DNA of 64,000 bases from Clavibacter michiganensis. Its GTDB lineage: Bacteria > Actinomycetota > Actinomycetes > Actinomycetales > Microbacteriaceae. Shown here one piece after another: positions 54,588 to 63,462 of the stretch. A model generated the notes under the pieces. That model worked only from the letters and a program-made list of their open reading frames with translations. It was not told where the DNA came from and did no database searches. The stretch's first letter is position 1, and each line of letters starts with the position of its first letter. The position numbers and the translations under genes are program-made. The stretch is taken from positions 1,550,001 to 1,614,000 of the forward strand of contig NZ_CP080437.1 in assembly GCF_021216655.1 (NCBI RefSeq), in the 5' to 3' direction.

Positions 54588-55648
54588 GCGACGGGATCCT
54601 CCTCGTCACGGGAGGCGCCGGCTTCATCGGCGGCGCCATCGTGCAGGCGGCGCTCGAGGAGGGCCGGCGCGTGCGCGTGCTCGACTCGCTGCGCGCCGAC
54701 GTGCACGGCGGCGATCCGGAGATCGACCCGCGCGTCGAACTCGTGCGCGGCGACGTCACCGACCCGGACGCCGTCGCCGGCGCGCTCGACGGCGTGGACG
54801 TCGTGTGCCACCAGGCCGCGAAGGTCGGCCTGGGCGTCGACTTCCTCGACGCACCCGACTACGTGACGACCAACGACGGCGGCACGGCCGTGCTCCTCGC
54901 CGCGATGACCCGCGCGGGCATCGACCGGCTCGTGCTCGCGAGCTCGATGGTCGTGTACGGCGAGGGCGCGTACGCGGGCGCCGACGGACCGGTGCGCCCG
55001 CCCGCCCGCGGCGTCGCCGACCTCGATGCCGGGATGTTCGATCCGGTGGATCCCGCGACCGGCGAGCCGCTCGTCCCGCAGCTCATCGGCGAGGACGTGC
55101 CGCTGGATCCCCGCAACGTCTACGCCACCACCAAGCTCGCGCAGGAGAACCTCGCGAGCTCGTGGACCCGGGCCACCGGCGGTCGGGCGGCCGCGCTGCG
55201 GTACCACAACGTCTACGGGCCGGGCATGCCGCAGAACACGCCCTACGCGGGCGTCGCCTCGCTGTTCCGCTCGGCGCTCGCGCGCGGCGAGGCGCCGCGC
55301 GTCTTCGAGGACGGCCGGCAGCGCCGCGACTTCGTCCACGTGCGCGACGTCGCCGGCGCGAACCTCGCCGCGCTCGCCTGGACCGCCGACCGCGAGGCGG
55401 GATCCTTCCGGGCCTTCAACGTCGGCAGCGGCACCGTGCACACCATCGGCGAGATGGCGGAGGCGCTCGCGCGCGAGGCCGGCGGATCCGCGCCCGTCAC
55501 CACAGGCGAGTACCGGCTCGGCGATGTGCGCCACATCACGGCGTCGTCGGACCGGCTGCGCACGGAGCTCGGCTGGGAGCCGCGGATGACCTTCGAGGAG
55601 GGCATGCGCGAGTTCGCGACGGCGCCGCTGCGCAGCGCGGTCGTCTGA
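54584..55648 (+). CDS. NAD-dependent epimerase/dehydratase (extended SDR)
   Basis: 354 aa from GTG at 54584. NAD-binding GGAGFIGGAIVQA at the start, LASSMVVYGEGAY (Ser) and NVYATTKLAQENL (Tyr-x3-Lys) as catalytic set, then RYHNVYGPGMPQNTPYAGVASLFRSAL and GRQRRDFVHVRDVAGANL. This is the UDP-glucose 4-epimerase-like branch; the sugar is not known. Overlaps the MTA phosphorylase stop by four bases, a partner with no obvious metabolic link. Confidence 0.9.
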   Translation: MSDGILLVTGGAGFIGGAIVQAALEEGRRVRVLDSLRADVHGGDPEIDPRVELVRGDVTDPDAVAGALDGVDVVCHQAAKVGLGVDFLDAPDYVTTNDGGTAVLLAAMTRAGIDRLVLASSMVVYGEGAYAGADGPVRPPARGVADLDAGMFDPVDPATGEPLVPQLIGEDVPLDPRNVYATTKLAQENLASSWTRATGGRAAALRYHNVYGPGMPQNTPYAGVASLFRSALARGEAPRVFEDGRQRRDFVHVRDVAGANLAALAWTADREAGSFRAFNVGSGTVHTIGEMAEALAREAGGSAPVTTGEYRLGDVRHITASSDRLRTELGWEPRMTFEEGMREFATAPLRSAVV

Positions 55649-55769
55649 GCCGCGGGTGCCCGGCAGCCGCGGCGGATCCATGACGGGTCGTACCCGGGTG
55701 CCGCTCGTCCGCGGAGCCCGGCACCTCCGACGGACGAGGTCGGGGCCGTCCGCTCGCCACACTGGGTGC

Positions 55770-56219
55770 ATGACCCCCGCATCGCCCCGCAGCGTGAGCC
55801 GCCGCTCCGGCATCGCCCTCGCCGTCACCGCCGCGTCCCTCGCCCTCGCCGGCTGCTCGGGCATCACCGACGACATCGCCGACATCTACGCGATCACCTA
55901 CGAGGTGACGACCACTGGCCCCGCCGACGGCGGCCTGACGGACGTCTCGTACGCCGAGGCCTCGCACCGCGGCCGTCCGTCGATCGTGAAGGAGGTCGGG
56001 CAGGCGTCGCTCGCGCCCGGCGACGACTCGGCGAGCTCGGTCTGGTCGGTCGAGTCCGTCGTCACCGCCGAGGACTGGGCGTTCGTGCAGGCCACCCCGG
56101 TGGACGGCGAGGCGCTGACCTGCCGGATCCTCGTGGACGGCGTGAAGGAGATCGCGACCTCCACTGCGGCGCCCGGGCAGCCCGTGACGTGCCAGGTCCC
56201 GACGGCGCCGTTCGGTTGA
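55770..56219 (+). CDS. Putative lipoprotein
   Basis: 149 aa from ATG at 55770. Signal with lipobox LALAGC (Cys about residue 28), so lipid-modified and membrane-anchored outside the cell. The mature part, with two cysteines (LTCRIL and VTCQVP), reads ITYEVTTTGPADGGLTDVSYAEA..., a beta-rich domain like the MmpS-type or DUF4333-like small secreted proteins, although no firm match can be stated. Stand-alone, convergent with the SDR gene. Confidence 0.75.
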   Translation: MTPASPRSVSRRSGIALAVTAASLALAGCSGITDDIADIYAITYEVTTTGPADGGLTDVSYAEASHRGRPSIVKEVGQASLAPGDDSASSVWSVESVVTAEDWAFVQATPVDGEALTCRILVDGVKEIATSTAAPGQPVTCQVPTAPFG

Positions 56220-56277
56220 GCGCGCTGAGCCGTCCGGCCGCGCCGACCGCCCTCGCGGCCGACGCGTACGGCACGCG

Positions 56278-57066
56278 TCAGTACTTCGCGGACTGCCCGC
56301 CGTCGATCGGCAGCACGGCCGCGTTGACGTACGCCGCGTCATCCGAGAGCAGGAACGCGACGACCGACGCGATCTCCTCGGCCTCGCCGTAGCGCTTGGT
56401 CGGGTTGCCCTGGATGAACTGCTCCGCGGCACCGCGCGGGTCGTCGGCGCTGATCTGCTTCATCGACGCCTCGACCATGGGGGTCCAGATGGCGCCGGGC
56501 GCGATGGCGTTGATCCGGATGCCGAACTCCCCGTACTCGACGGCCGAGTTGCGGGTGAGGCCGACGACGCCGTGCTTCGCGGCCGCGTAGCCGGACTGGT
56601 TGCCGACGCCGCGGATCCCGCCGACGCTGGCGGTGTTCACGACCATGCCGGAGCCCTGCTCGCGCATGACGGCGAGGACCTTCTCGAGGCCGAGGAACAC
56701 GCCGCGCAGGTTGATCGCGACGACCTTGTCGAACTCCGCGGCCGTGAAGTCCTCGGTGAGGTTCTGACGGCCCTCGATGCCGGCGTTGTTGAAGAAGCCG
56801 TCGATGCGGCCGAAGCGCTCGACGGTCTGGTGCACGTAGGAGTCGACGTCGGACTCCTTCGACACGTCGGCGAGCACGGTGAGGATCGCGGCGTCGGGCG
56901 TCGCGGCCGTCACGGCGGCGACGGTGTCGACCAGGCCGCCCTCGGAGATGTCGACGAGGGCGAGCTGCGCGCCCTCGGCGGCGAGGCGGACGGCGGCGGC
57001 GCGGCCGAGGCCGGATCCTCCGCCGGTGATGAGGACGACCTTGTCGGTGAAGCGGGTGGTGGTCAT
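56278..57066 (-). CDS. Short-chain dehydrogenase/reductase
   Basis: 262 aa classical SDR. TGGGSGLGRAAAVRLA (cofactor Gly motif; the following VDIS strand with Asp favours NAD+), FNNAGIEG, the Ser in VNTASVGGI, YAAAKHGVVGLTRNSAVEYG (Tyr-x3-Lys) and the C-terminal INAIAPGAIWTPMVEASM. Similar to levodione/cyclohexanol dehydrogenase-like SDRs. The ATG at 57066 is preceded by CAGGAGACCCC. Substrate unknown. Confidence 0.92.
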   Translation of the reverse strand: MTTTRFTDKVVLITGGGSGLGRAAAVRLAAEGAQLALVDISEGGLVDTVAAVTAATPDAAILTVLADVSKESDVDSYVHQTVERFGRIDGFFNNAGIEGRQNLTEDFTAAEFDKVVAINLRGVFLGLEKVLAVMREQGSGMVVNTASVGGIRGVGNQSGYAAAKHGVVGLTRNSAVEYGEFGIRINAIAPGAIWTPMVEASMKQISADDPRGAAEQFIQGNPTKRYGEAEEIASVVAFLLSDDAAYVNAAVLPIDGGQSAKY

Positions 57067-57143
57067 GGGGTCTCCTGACGAGTGGGGCGGTGGCCCGCGT
57101 CTCGTGGGCGGAGCCACTGGTCCATGCGATCGCATGGACATCC

Positions 57144-58172
57144 CTACCGTAGGTCGGTTTCCTGGACGCGGGCTCCGCGCGGCGCCCGCAGCTCGGGCTG
57201 TCGCCGCTCCAGCCGCCACCGCACCGCGACGAAGACGAGGCCGGCCAGGACGATGTGCACGAGCACCAGCGCGATCGCGTCGGGCTCGACGAACGCGACG
57301 TCCCAGCCCGACGACACCCAGCCCATGGGGTCCAGCAACACGCGGGTCACCGTGAGCTGCGTCCAGTGGAACGCCATCGCGATGAGGAGCGCACCCTCCA
57401 TCGGGATCCGCCGTGCGGCGACGAGCGCGAGGCCGAACAGGCCGAGCTGGAGCACGTACACGACCGCGTCGTTCCCCTCGGGCACCGGCGTGAAGGCACC
57501 GGTGTCGGATCCCGCGATCGTCAGCAGGATCCAGCGGCCGGACTCGATGACGACGCCGATCGCCGGGAAGAGGGCGGTGGTGAGGAGCGTGGCGACGACG
57601 AGCCCGGTCCCGTCGCGGAGGTTCGTCCACATGTATCCGCGGAGGGCGAGCTCCTCGGGGATCGCCTCGTAGAGCGCGAGGACGACGCCGTCGAGGAGGA
57701 GGAACCCGGCGAACGCGGCGAGGTCGACGCCGTCGACGCGGATCCAGCCGAGCAGGCCCGCCGGGACCCAGACGACCGCGCCCGTCACCGCGCCCACCCC
57801 GACGCCCAGCGCGATCGGCCGCCCGATCCGCCGCGAGAGGCCGATGCTCGCGAGGCTCCTGCGGTCGAGCCGTCGGCGCAGGAGGACGACGGCGGGCACG
57901 ACGATCGCGGACATCAGCACGGCCTGCAGCACGATCTCCAGGAGGAGGCCGGCACCGGTCGCCTGCGCGACCGCGTCCGCGATGCCGATGGCGAGGCCGA
58001 GCCCCACCCCGAGCACGACCCAGGCGAGGAGCGCGACCGCGACGGCGCGGATCCACGACTGGGGGCGGCGCGTCTGCGCGTAGAGGCGCGGATCCGCGGC
58101 GACGGCGGCCGGCTCGTCGCGGTCGCCGGGAGCCGTCCGGGCAGCGGCGGAGGAGCGGGCGGATGCGGGCAC
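57144..58172 (-). CDS. CPBP family intramembrane metalloprotease
   Basis: 342 aa with about eight transmembrane helices. The CAAX-protease/bacteriocin-processing (CPBP, Abi) motifs are there: ALYEAIPEELALRGYMW with Glu173-Glu174 and Arg178, and the second histidine motif IAMAFHWTQ (His269). These membrane glutamate-type proteases cleave prenylated proteins or peptides, process bacteriocins or act in immunity; the target is unknown here. A long N-terminal cytoplasmic region (about 40 residues) precedes helix 1. Confidence 0.88.
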   Translation of the reverse strand: MPASARSSAAARTAPGDRDEPAAVAADPRLYAQTRRPQSWIRAVAVALLAWVVLGVGLGLAIGIADAVAQATGAGLLLEIVLQAVLMSAIVVPAVVLLRRRLDRRSLASIGLSRRIGRPIALGVGVGAVTGAVVWVPAGLLGWIRVDGVDLAAFAGFLLLDGVVLALYEAIPEELALRGYMWTNLRDGTGLVVATLLTTALFPAIGVVIESGRWILLTIAGSDTGAFTPVPEGNDAVVYVLQLGLFGLALVAARRIPMEGALLIAMAFHWTQLTVTRVLLDPMGWVSSGWDVAFVEPDAIALVLVHIVLAGLVFVAVRWRLERRQPELRAPRGARVQETDLR

Positions 58173-58282
58173 GGGACTCGTCTCGTCGGCAGGCGGTGGT
58201 CGGGGACCTCCCGGCCATGCTCGCCGCCGGGTCCCCGGCGCGCGACCTCGACGGCGGCGCGGTCGGCTTCTGGGGCGCGGGA

Positions 58283-58747
58283 TCAGCCCGCGGACGCCCC
58301 CGCCGGCACGTCCGTCGACGTCGGCGCCTCCGTGAAGTCGAACACCAGCACCCCGTGCGGATCCGCCGCGAGCAGCGGCCCGACGAACTCCTTGAAGGCG
58401 GCGTGCTGGTGATCGATGCGCGCCGGATCCGCGATGAGCGGCTCCCCGAGGTAGAGGTTGCGGTCGCCCTCCGAGGAGAAGGTCAGCACGAAGCCGAGCT
58501 CGAACCCGCGGCCGACGCCCTCGGGGCTCGACTGCCGGCCGGCGTGCAGCGAGCGGATGTAGGCCCCCGAGCCGTCCGGGTGCGGCGAGTCGGCGAGCGC
58601 CCGGAAGCGGCGCTCCACCTCGTCCCGGTCGGCGGGCGTCGCGTCGTCACGGAGTCGGAACAGCACGACGTGGTGGACGAGCCCGGGGACGTGGTCGCGG
58701 GCGGTGAGCTGGTCGTCGGTGAGGGCGGGGCGGTCGTCGATGGTCAT
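58283..58747 (-). CDS. Dabb (stress-responsive alpha/beta barrel) domain protein
   Basis: 154 aa from ATG at 58747. VHHVVLFRLRDDATPADRDEVERRFRALADS starts a dimeric ferredoxin-like Dabb domain (about 24-145), with FELGFVLTFSSEGDRNLYLGEPLIADPARIDHQHAAFKEFVGPLL. The function of most members is unknown; some are plant stress proteins or polyketide cyclases. Its last 20 residues are Ala/Gly/Thr rich. Confidence 0.88.
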   Translation of the reverse strand: MTIDDRPALTDDQLTARDHVPGLVHHVVLFRLRDDATPADRDEVERRFRALADSPHPDGSGAYIRSLHAGRQSSPEGVGRGFELGFVLTFSSEGDRNLYLGEPLIADPARIDHQHAAFKEFVGPLLAADPHGVLVFDFTEAPTSTDVPAGASAG

Positions 58748-58803
58748 GTCCGGATCCTGGCCCGATCCGGGCGCGGCGGCGCGGTCAGGAGACGACGGCG
58801 CGC

Positions 58804-58986
58804 TCAGGAGGTGACGAGGAGCGGGACGCCCAGCGCGAGCCCGGCCGCGCCGACCGCGAGCTGCGACCACGTGCGGCGGGCGATCCTGCGGCCGGCTCGG
58901 CGCGCGACGACGATCGCGGCCAGCGCGTCGAGGGTGACGAGGGCACCGGCGACGGTCAGGATCCAGGCGATGACGGTGGTGGCCAC
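58804..58986 (-). CDS. Small two-helix membrane protein, 60 aa
   Basis: Two helices (TVIAWILTVAGALVTLDALAAIVV and LAVGAAGLALGVPLLVTS) joined by a strongly basic loop (ARRAGRRIARRTWSQ). Not recognised. Small, GC-rich and without clear Shine-Dalgarno, so it could be spurious, though the alternating hydrophobic/basic pattern is protein-like. Confidence 0.5.
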   Translation of the reverse strand: MATTVIAWILTVAGALVTLDALAAIVVARRAGRRIARRTWSQLAVGAAGLALGVPLLVTS

Positions 58987-59114
58987 CCGCCCAGGGTACG
59001 GGCCGCCCCGCCGTGACCCGGACGGGGCCTCGCCGTGCCGGATCCGCCGCCGTAGCCTGGCGGTACGCGACCACCGCCCCGGCCGCGGCTCCCGGCCCTC
59101 GACGAGGAGGCCTC

Positions 59115-60197
59115 ATGACCGACCCGCTCGACGCTCCCGACGACGCGCTCGCCCGGCGCCTCCGCGACGACCCCGACGCCGCGCGCCGTCTCGAGGAGCT
59201 GCGACGCCGCGCCTACGGCCGCGACGGATCCACCGCGCCGCTCGTCGAGGTCCCCGCCGACCTCCGCGCGCGCACCGGCTACGACGCGGTCGAGCTGCCT
59301 GCGCCGCTGGTCGCCCTGCTCGCGGAGGAGGCACGGCTCGTCGACGAGGGCGCGGCGCTGCTGGCGTCCGAGCGTCCGGCGGCCGATCCCGCGCGGGCCG
59401 TGCAGCCGCATGCGGGAGCGGAAGCCGGAGACGACGCCGAGGCGGCCGCTCCTCGTCGGCCACGCGGCCGCGGGGTGCTCGTGATGGTCGTCGCGGGCCT
59501 CGTCGTGCTCGCCGGCCTCGGCACCGCGGCGGCCACGGGCTCCCTCGACGCAGGATCCACCGCCTCGACGCCCCCGATCGCCGAGGGCGTCGGCTCCGCC
59601 GTCACCTCGACCGCCACCCCGCGCGGCCAGGCGATGGGCACGCCCGACGGGCGACGCGGATCCGTCGTCCCGGACTTCACGGCGGATCCGCCCGTCCGGG
59701 TCCCGATGACCGACGCCGAGCTGGCCGAGAGCCTGCGGGTCCGCGCCGATCAGGCGTGGAGCCTCGTGCTCGAGCAGCAGCCGGACGCGGTGCGGCCCGA
59801 TGCGCGGATGGAGCGGGTGGTCGACGACGAGGAGGACTACGCGGAGCAGCAGGTGGCCTGCCTGCGGGACGCGGGCGTCACGGCGTTCACGGAGGGCCAG
59901 TCCAGCTTCAGCATCACCGACGGGGATCCGGTCGCCGTCTACGCGTGCTCGGTCCGCTTCCCCCTGCGCGACAGCGGCGGTCGCACCGACGCCGAGCTCG
60001 CCTACATCCACGACTACTACGTCTCCTACCTGATCCCCTGCTACGCCGCGGAGGGGAGGCCGTACGTCGGCGAGGTCCCCGCCGTCGACGACTTCATCGC
60101 CGACGTGCGCGCCGAGCGGCCCTGGACACCCTTCCCCGACGCGATGAGCGACGGGCTGGCCGCGGCGTGCCCGGTGCTCCCCGCGGCGTACCGGTGA
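59115..60197 (+). CDS. Hypothetical anchored protein, tandem paralogue 1
   Basis: 360 aa from ATG at 59115 (GAGGAGG upstream). Layout: cytoplasmic helical N-terminus (ALARRLRDDPDAARRLEELRRRAYG and LPAPLVALLAEEARLVDEGAALL), transmembrane helix at about 120-140 (GVLVMVVAGLVVLAGLGTAAAT), Ser/Thr/Pro linker, then an extracytoplasmic domain with four cysteines (VACLRDAG, YACSVRF, LIPCYAAEG, AACPVLP). The motif IHDYYVSYLIPCYAAEGRPY is shared with the next gene. Function unknown; the layout resembles anti-sigma-like or envelope sensor proteins. Confidence 0.8.
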   Translation: MTDPLDAPDDALARRLRDDPDAARRLEELRRRAYGRDGSTAPLVEVPADLRARTGYDAVELPAPLVALLAEEARLVDEGAALLASERPAADPARAVQPHAGAEAGDDAEAAAPRRPRGRGVLVMVVAGLVVLAGLGTAAATGSLDAGSTASTPPIAEGVGSAVTSTATPRGQAMGTPDGRRGSVVPDFTADPPVRVPMTDAELAESLRVRADQAWSLVLEQQPDAVRPDARMERVVDDEEDYAEQQVACLRDAGVTAFTEGQSSFSITDGDPVAVYACSVRFPLRDSGGRTDAELAYIHDYYVSYLIPCYAAEGRPYVGEVPAVDDFIADVRAERPWTPFPDAMSDGLAAACPVLPAAYR

Positions 60198-61246
60198 CGA
60201 GTCCGGGCTCGCCCGCCGACGCCCTCGGTCGACGGCTGCGGGACGACCCGGACGCCGCTCGCGCCCTCGACGCCCTCCGGCGCGCCGCCTACGGTCGCGA
60301 GGACGGAGACGCCCCGAGCGTGGAGGTCCGGCTGGCCGCCGGCGTCGAGGTCGACGCGCTCCCGGCACCGCTCGTCGCGCTGCTGGTCGCGGAGCACCGC
60401 CTCGTCGGCGAGGGCCGGGAGCTGCTCGCCGCCGATGCACGGGCGACCCCGCGCGCGTCGGACGACGTCCCGACCGCGGCCGGGGAGACCGCGGATCCCC
60501 GCGCGCACCCGCCCGCCCCACGCCGCCGTCGCCTCCTCCGCCCCGGCCCGGTCGCCGCGGTGCTCGCGGGCGGGCTCCTCGTCGTCGGGCTCGGCACCGC
60601 ATCCGCCGCCGGCCTCCTCGCCGACGACGACAGCTGGCGATCGCAGGACCCTACCTCGACGCCCGGCCGGCCGAGCACGCCGGATCCCCGCATCGGCACG
60701 CCCGTCCCCGCGTTCACGGCGGAACCTCCGGCGGAGCTGCGCGAGGACCTCACGGACGTCGAGACCGCGCAGGCGCTCCGGGAGCGCGCCGACTTCCTCT
60801 GGGACCGGGTTCTCCTGGAGCGCCCCGACGCCGTGCGCCCGGACCTGCCCGTCGAGCGCGTCCTCGACGGCGAGGAGTGGGTCAGGCAGCAGGCCGCGTG
60901 CCTGGGCGAGTCGGGGGTCCGCGTCCAGGTCATCGGGACGGGCGAGGACACCCGGCTGGGCGCCCACTCCGCGGACGTCGCCGTGGAGTACGCCTGCTCG
61001 GTGCGCTTCCCGACCACGCCCGGCGGCCCGTTGACGGACGCCGCGCTCGGCTGGCTGCACGACTACTACGTCGAGTTCCTCATCCCCTGCTACGCGTCCG
61101 AGGGCGAGCCGTTCGAGGGCGAGGAGCCGGATCGCGAGGCGTTCATCGCGTCGTCCCGCGCGGGGGATCCCTGGCAGCCGTACGTCGAGACGCCCGACGG
61201 CGCGCTGGAGTCGCGCTGCCCGCAGGCCCCCGTAGGCCTCCGCTGA
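60194..61246 (+). CDS. Hypothetical anchored protein, tandem paralogue 2
   Basis: 350 aa from GTG at 60194, overlapping the stop of paralogue 1. Same architecture and clear sequence similarity: ALGRRLRDDPDAARALDALRRAAYG, LPAPLVALLVAEHRLVGEG, a TM helix at about 110-135 (PGPVAAVLAGGLLVVGLGTASAAG), PDFT/PAFTAEPP, RPDLPVERVLDGEEWVRQQAACLGESG and WLHDYYVEFLIPCYASEGEPF. All four extracytoplasmic cysteines are conserved. Arose by tandem duplication; the two products may interact. Confidence 0.8.
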   Translation: MTSPGSPADALGRRLRDDPDAARALDALRRAAYGREDGDAPSVEVRLAAGVEVDALPAPLVALLVAEHRLVGEGRELLAADARATPRASDDVPTAAGETADPRAHPPAPRRRRLLRPGPVAAVLAGGLLVVGLGTASAAGLLADDDSWRSQDPTSTPGRPSTPDPRIGTPVPAFTAEPPAELREDLTDVETAQALRERADFLWDRVLLERPDAVRPDLPVERVLDGEEWVRQQAACLGESGVRVQVIGTGEDTRLGAHSADVAVEYACSVRFPTTPGGPLTDAALGWLHDYYVEFLIPCYASEGEPFEGEEPDREAFIASSRAGDPWQPYVETPDGALESRCPQAPVGLR

Positions 61247-61261
61247 CCCGCCGCCGCGCCT

Positions 61262-61280
61262 GCTGAGGACGCTTCTCAGC
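61262..61280. promoter_or_regulatory. Palindrome upstream of the permease operon
   Basis: GCTGAG and CTCAGC are separated by 7 bp, 6 bp before a TANNNT-type box (TAGGGT at 61286-61291). It sits between the end of paralogue 2 and the permease start at 61343, so it is either a weak terminator or an operator. It is not a clear Zur/Fur consensus. Confidence 0.35.
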
Positions 61281-61342
61281 GCGGTTAGGGTTGGTCCCGT
61301 GCTCGCCCCCATCGGACCCCGGCCCCGCGCCACCGGTCCGCG

Positions 61343-62584
61343 ATGACGGCTCGGCACACCCCGTGGGCGCCGGACGACGACGACGCGTCCCCCTTCGACC
61401 GGCCCGCACGCCCGCGCCGCGAGCGGGCACCCCGCGCGCGCCGGAGCCGCGAGGGCCGGGCCGCCGACGGATCGGCCGACGGATCGCCCGCCGCATCCAC
61501 CGCCGCGACCGCCACAGCGACCGCGACCGCGATCCGCACCCGCGAGGACCACGACCACCCGCACGACCACGACGCCCCGCGCCCCGCCCGCGCCACCCCC
61601 GCCGGGATCCGCACCGGCCTCGCGACGGGCCTCGCCCTCGTCCTGCTGCTCCTCGCCCTCCGCGCCGCCTCCCCGGCGCTCGGCGACAGCGTCCTGCCCG
61701 ACCGGCTCCAGGACCTCGTCACCCTCAGCGTCAGCGTCATCGTGGAGTCGCTGCCGTTCGTGATCCTCGGCATCGTGCTGTCGATCGTCGTGCAGGTGTG
61801 GGTGCCGCCCGGCGTCATCGAGCGCCGCCTGCCGCGCAACCCGTTCGCGCGCCGCGCCTGCATCTCGTTCCTCGGCATGGCCCTGCCCGTGTGCGAGTGC
61901 GGCAACGTGCCGCTCGCGCGAGGACTCGTGGTGCGCGGCTTCACGGTGCCGGAGTCGATCACGTTCCTGCTGGCGGCGCCGATCCTCAACCCGATCACCA
62001 TCATCACGACGCACGCGGCCTTCGGCTGGGACGGCTGGATCCTCGTGGCCCGCCTCGTCGGCGGATTCCTCATCGCGAACGTGGTCGGCTGGCTCTTCAG
62101 CCTCCACCCCGAGCCTGACCGCCTCCTCACGGACGAGTTCCGCGCCGAGTGCGCGCTCCCGGATCCGCACGCGCACGGCGGCGCGCGCGTCCGGAAGTCG
62201 ATCTCGCTGTTCGGCCGTGAGGCGACGACGATCATGCCGGCGCTCGTCATCGGATCCCTGCTGGCCGGCCTCATCCAGGTCGCCGTGCCCCGCGAGGTGC
62301 TCGTCACGCTCGGCGGCAGCCCGATCCTCTCGGTGCTCGCGCTGATGCTCCTGGCCTTCGTCGTCTCGGTCTGCTCCAACGTGGACGCGTTCTTCGTGCT
62401 CTCGTTCGGATCCGTGTTCCTGCCCGGCGGCATCGTCGCCTTCCTGGTGTTCGGGCCGGTCATCGACGTGAAGATGCTCGCGCTCATGCGCACCACCTAC
62501 TCGACCCGCACGCTCGTGATGATCACCTCGGTCGTCGCGCTGATCAGCCTCGCGCTGGGATGGGGTGTCAATGCCATCGCCTGA
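61343..62584 (+). CDS. YraQ/UPF0718-type permease
   Basis: 413 aa. A long hydrophilic N-terminus contains a His-rich patch (EDHDHPHDHD, residues 69-78) that could bind metal. About eight helices follow, with the family motifs GMALPVCECGNVPLARGLV (CECGN at 184-188) and VSVCSNVDAFFVLSFGS. UPF0718/DUF318 permeases often pair with a TIGR03943 protein and are linked to metal or small-ion homeostasis, often under Zur or ArsR control; here the partner gene overlaps its 3' end. Substrate not established. An ATG at 61343 fits with no nearby alternative. Confidence 0.85.
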   Translation: MTARHTPWAPDDDDASPFDRPARPRRERAPRARRSREGRAADGSADGSPAASTAATATATATAIRTREDHDHPHDHDAPRPARATPAGIRTGLATGLALVLLLLALRAASPALGDSVLPDRLQDLVTLSVSVIVESLPFVILGIVLSIVVQVWVPPGVIERRLPRNPFARRACISFLGMALPVCECGNVPLARGLVVRGFTVPESITFLLAAPILNPITIITTHAAFGWDGWILVARLVGGFLIANVVGWLFSLHPEPDRLLTDEFRAECALPDPHAHGGARVRKSISLFGREATTIMPALVIGSLLAGLIQVAVPREVLVTLGGSPILSVLALMLLAFVVSVCSNVDAFFVLSFGSVFLPGGIVAFLVFGPVIDVKMLALMRTTYSTRTLVMITSVVALISLALGWGVNAIA

Positions 62585-63455
62585 CAACCGGGAGCCCGCC
62601 GACCGGACCGTGACCGCCCTCCGCCGCGCCCGACGCCGCCGCGCCGCGGGCGGCCGCGCCTCCTCCACGGTGGGCCTCGTGCTCCTCGCCGCGTGCATCG
62701 TCTCGACGCTGTGGCTGACGATCACCGGCCAGCTCGGCCTCTACATCCACCCGCGCTACTTCGTGTTCACCGGGATCATGGCGGTCATCGGCCTGGTCGC
62801 GACGGTCGCCGGGTTCGCGCTCCGCCCGGCCGACGCCGCGGAGGAGCACGACCACGACCACGGATCCGCCGCGCTCGGCGACCGCGCCGACGGCCCCGCC
62901 GAGCTCCCCGCCGCCCGCGCCTCCCTCCGCGCCCGCGCCTCCCGCGTCGCCGTCGCCGCCGTCGTCACGGTCACGGTCGTCGCCGTCCTCGTGCTCCCGC
63001 CGCGCACGCTCACCCAGAGCACCGTCACGCAGCGCGCGCTCAACTCGAGCACGGTCGCCTCCGACGCCGCGCCCGACCAGGAGCTCCTCGGCACCAGCGA
63101 CTTCTCCACCCTGGGCGTCAAGGACTGGTCGCAGCTCCTCGCCCAGACCACGGATCCGACCTTCTTCACCTCGAAGTCCGTCGACATCACGGGCTTCGTG
63201 AGCGCCGACCCCGACGATCCCGACGACGTCTTTTACGTCACGCGCTTCGTCGTCACCTGCTGCGCGGTCGACGCGCAGCCCGTAGGCGTCCCCGTCTACC
63301 AGCCCGGCTGGAAGTCGACGCTGCAGACCGACGAGTGGGTGCGCGTCACCGGCCCGTTCGCGTCGAACCCGAGCGCGAAGAGCAGGCAGCCGCTCGCGGT
63401 CATGCCGCAGGGCGTCCAGCAGGTCGACCAGCCCGCCGACCCCTACGTCTACTGA
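62571..63455 (+). CDS. TIGR03943 family membrane protein
   Basis: 294 aa; ATG at 62571 (or GTG at 62565), overlapping the permease stop. Two N-terminal helices (VGLVLLAACIVSTLWLTITGQLGLYIH, YFVFTGIMAVIGLVATVAGF), a His/Asp loop (EEHDHDHGS), a third helix (about 122-145), and an extracytoplasmic domain with VTCCAVDAQPVGVPVYQ. This is the constant partner of UPF0718 permeases. The HDHDH loop and CC pair suggest metal binding. Confidence 0.85.
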   Translation: MPSPDNREPADRTVTALRRARRRRAAGGRASSTVGLVLLAACIVSTLWLTITGQLGLYIHPRYFVFTGIMAVIGLVATVAGFALRPADAAEEHDHDHGSAALGDRADGPAELPAARASLRARASRVAVAAVVTVTVVAVLVLPPRTLTQSTVTQRALNSSTVASDAAPDQELLGTSDFSTLGVKDWSQLLAQTTDPTFFTSKSVDITGFVSADPDDPDDVFYVTRFVVTCCAVDAQPVGVPVYQPGWKSTLQTDEWVRVTGPFASNPSAKSRQPLAVMPQGVQQVDQPADPYVY

Positions 63456-63462
63456 GCCGCCC

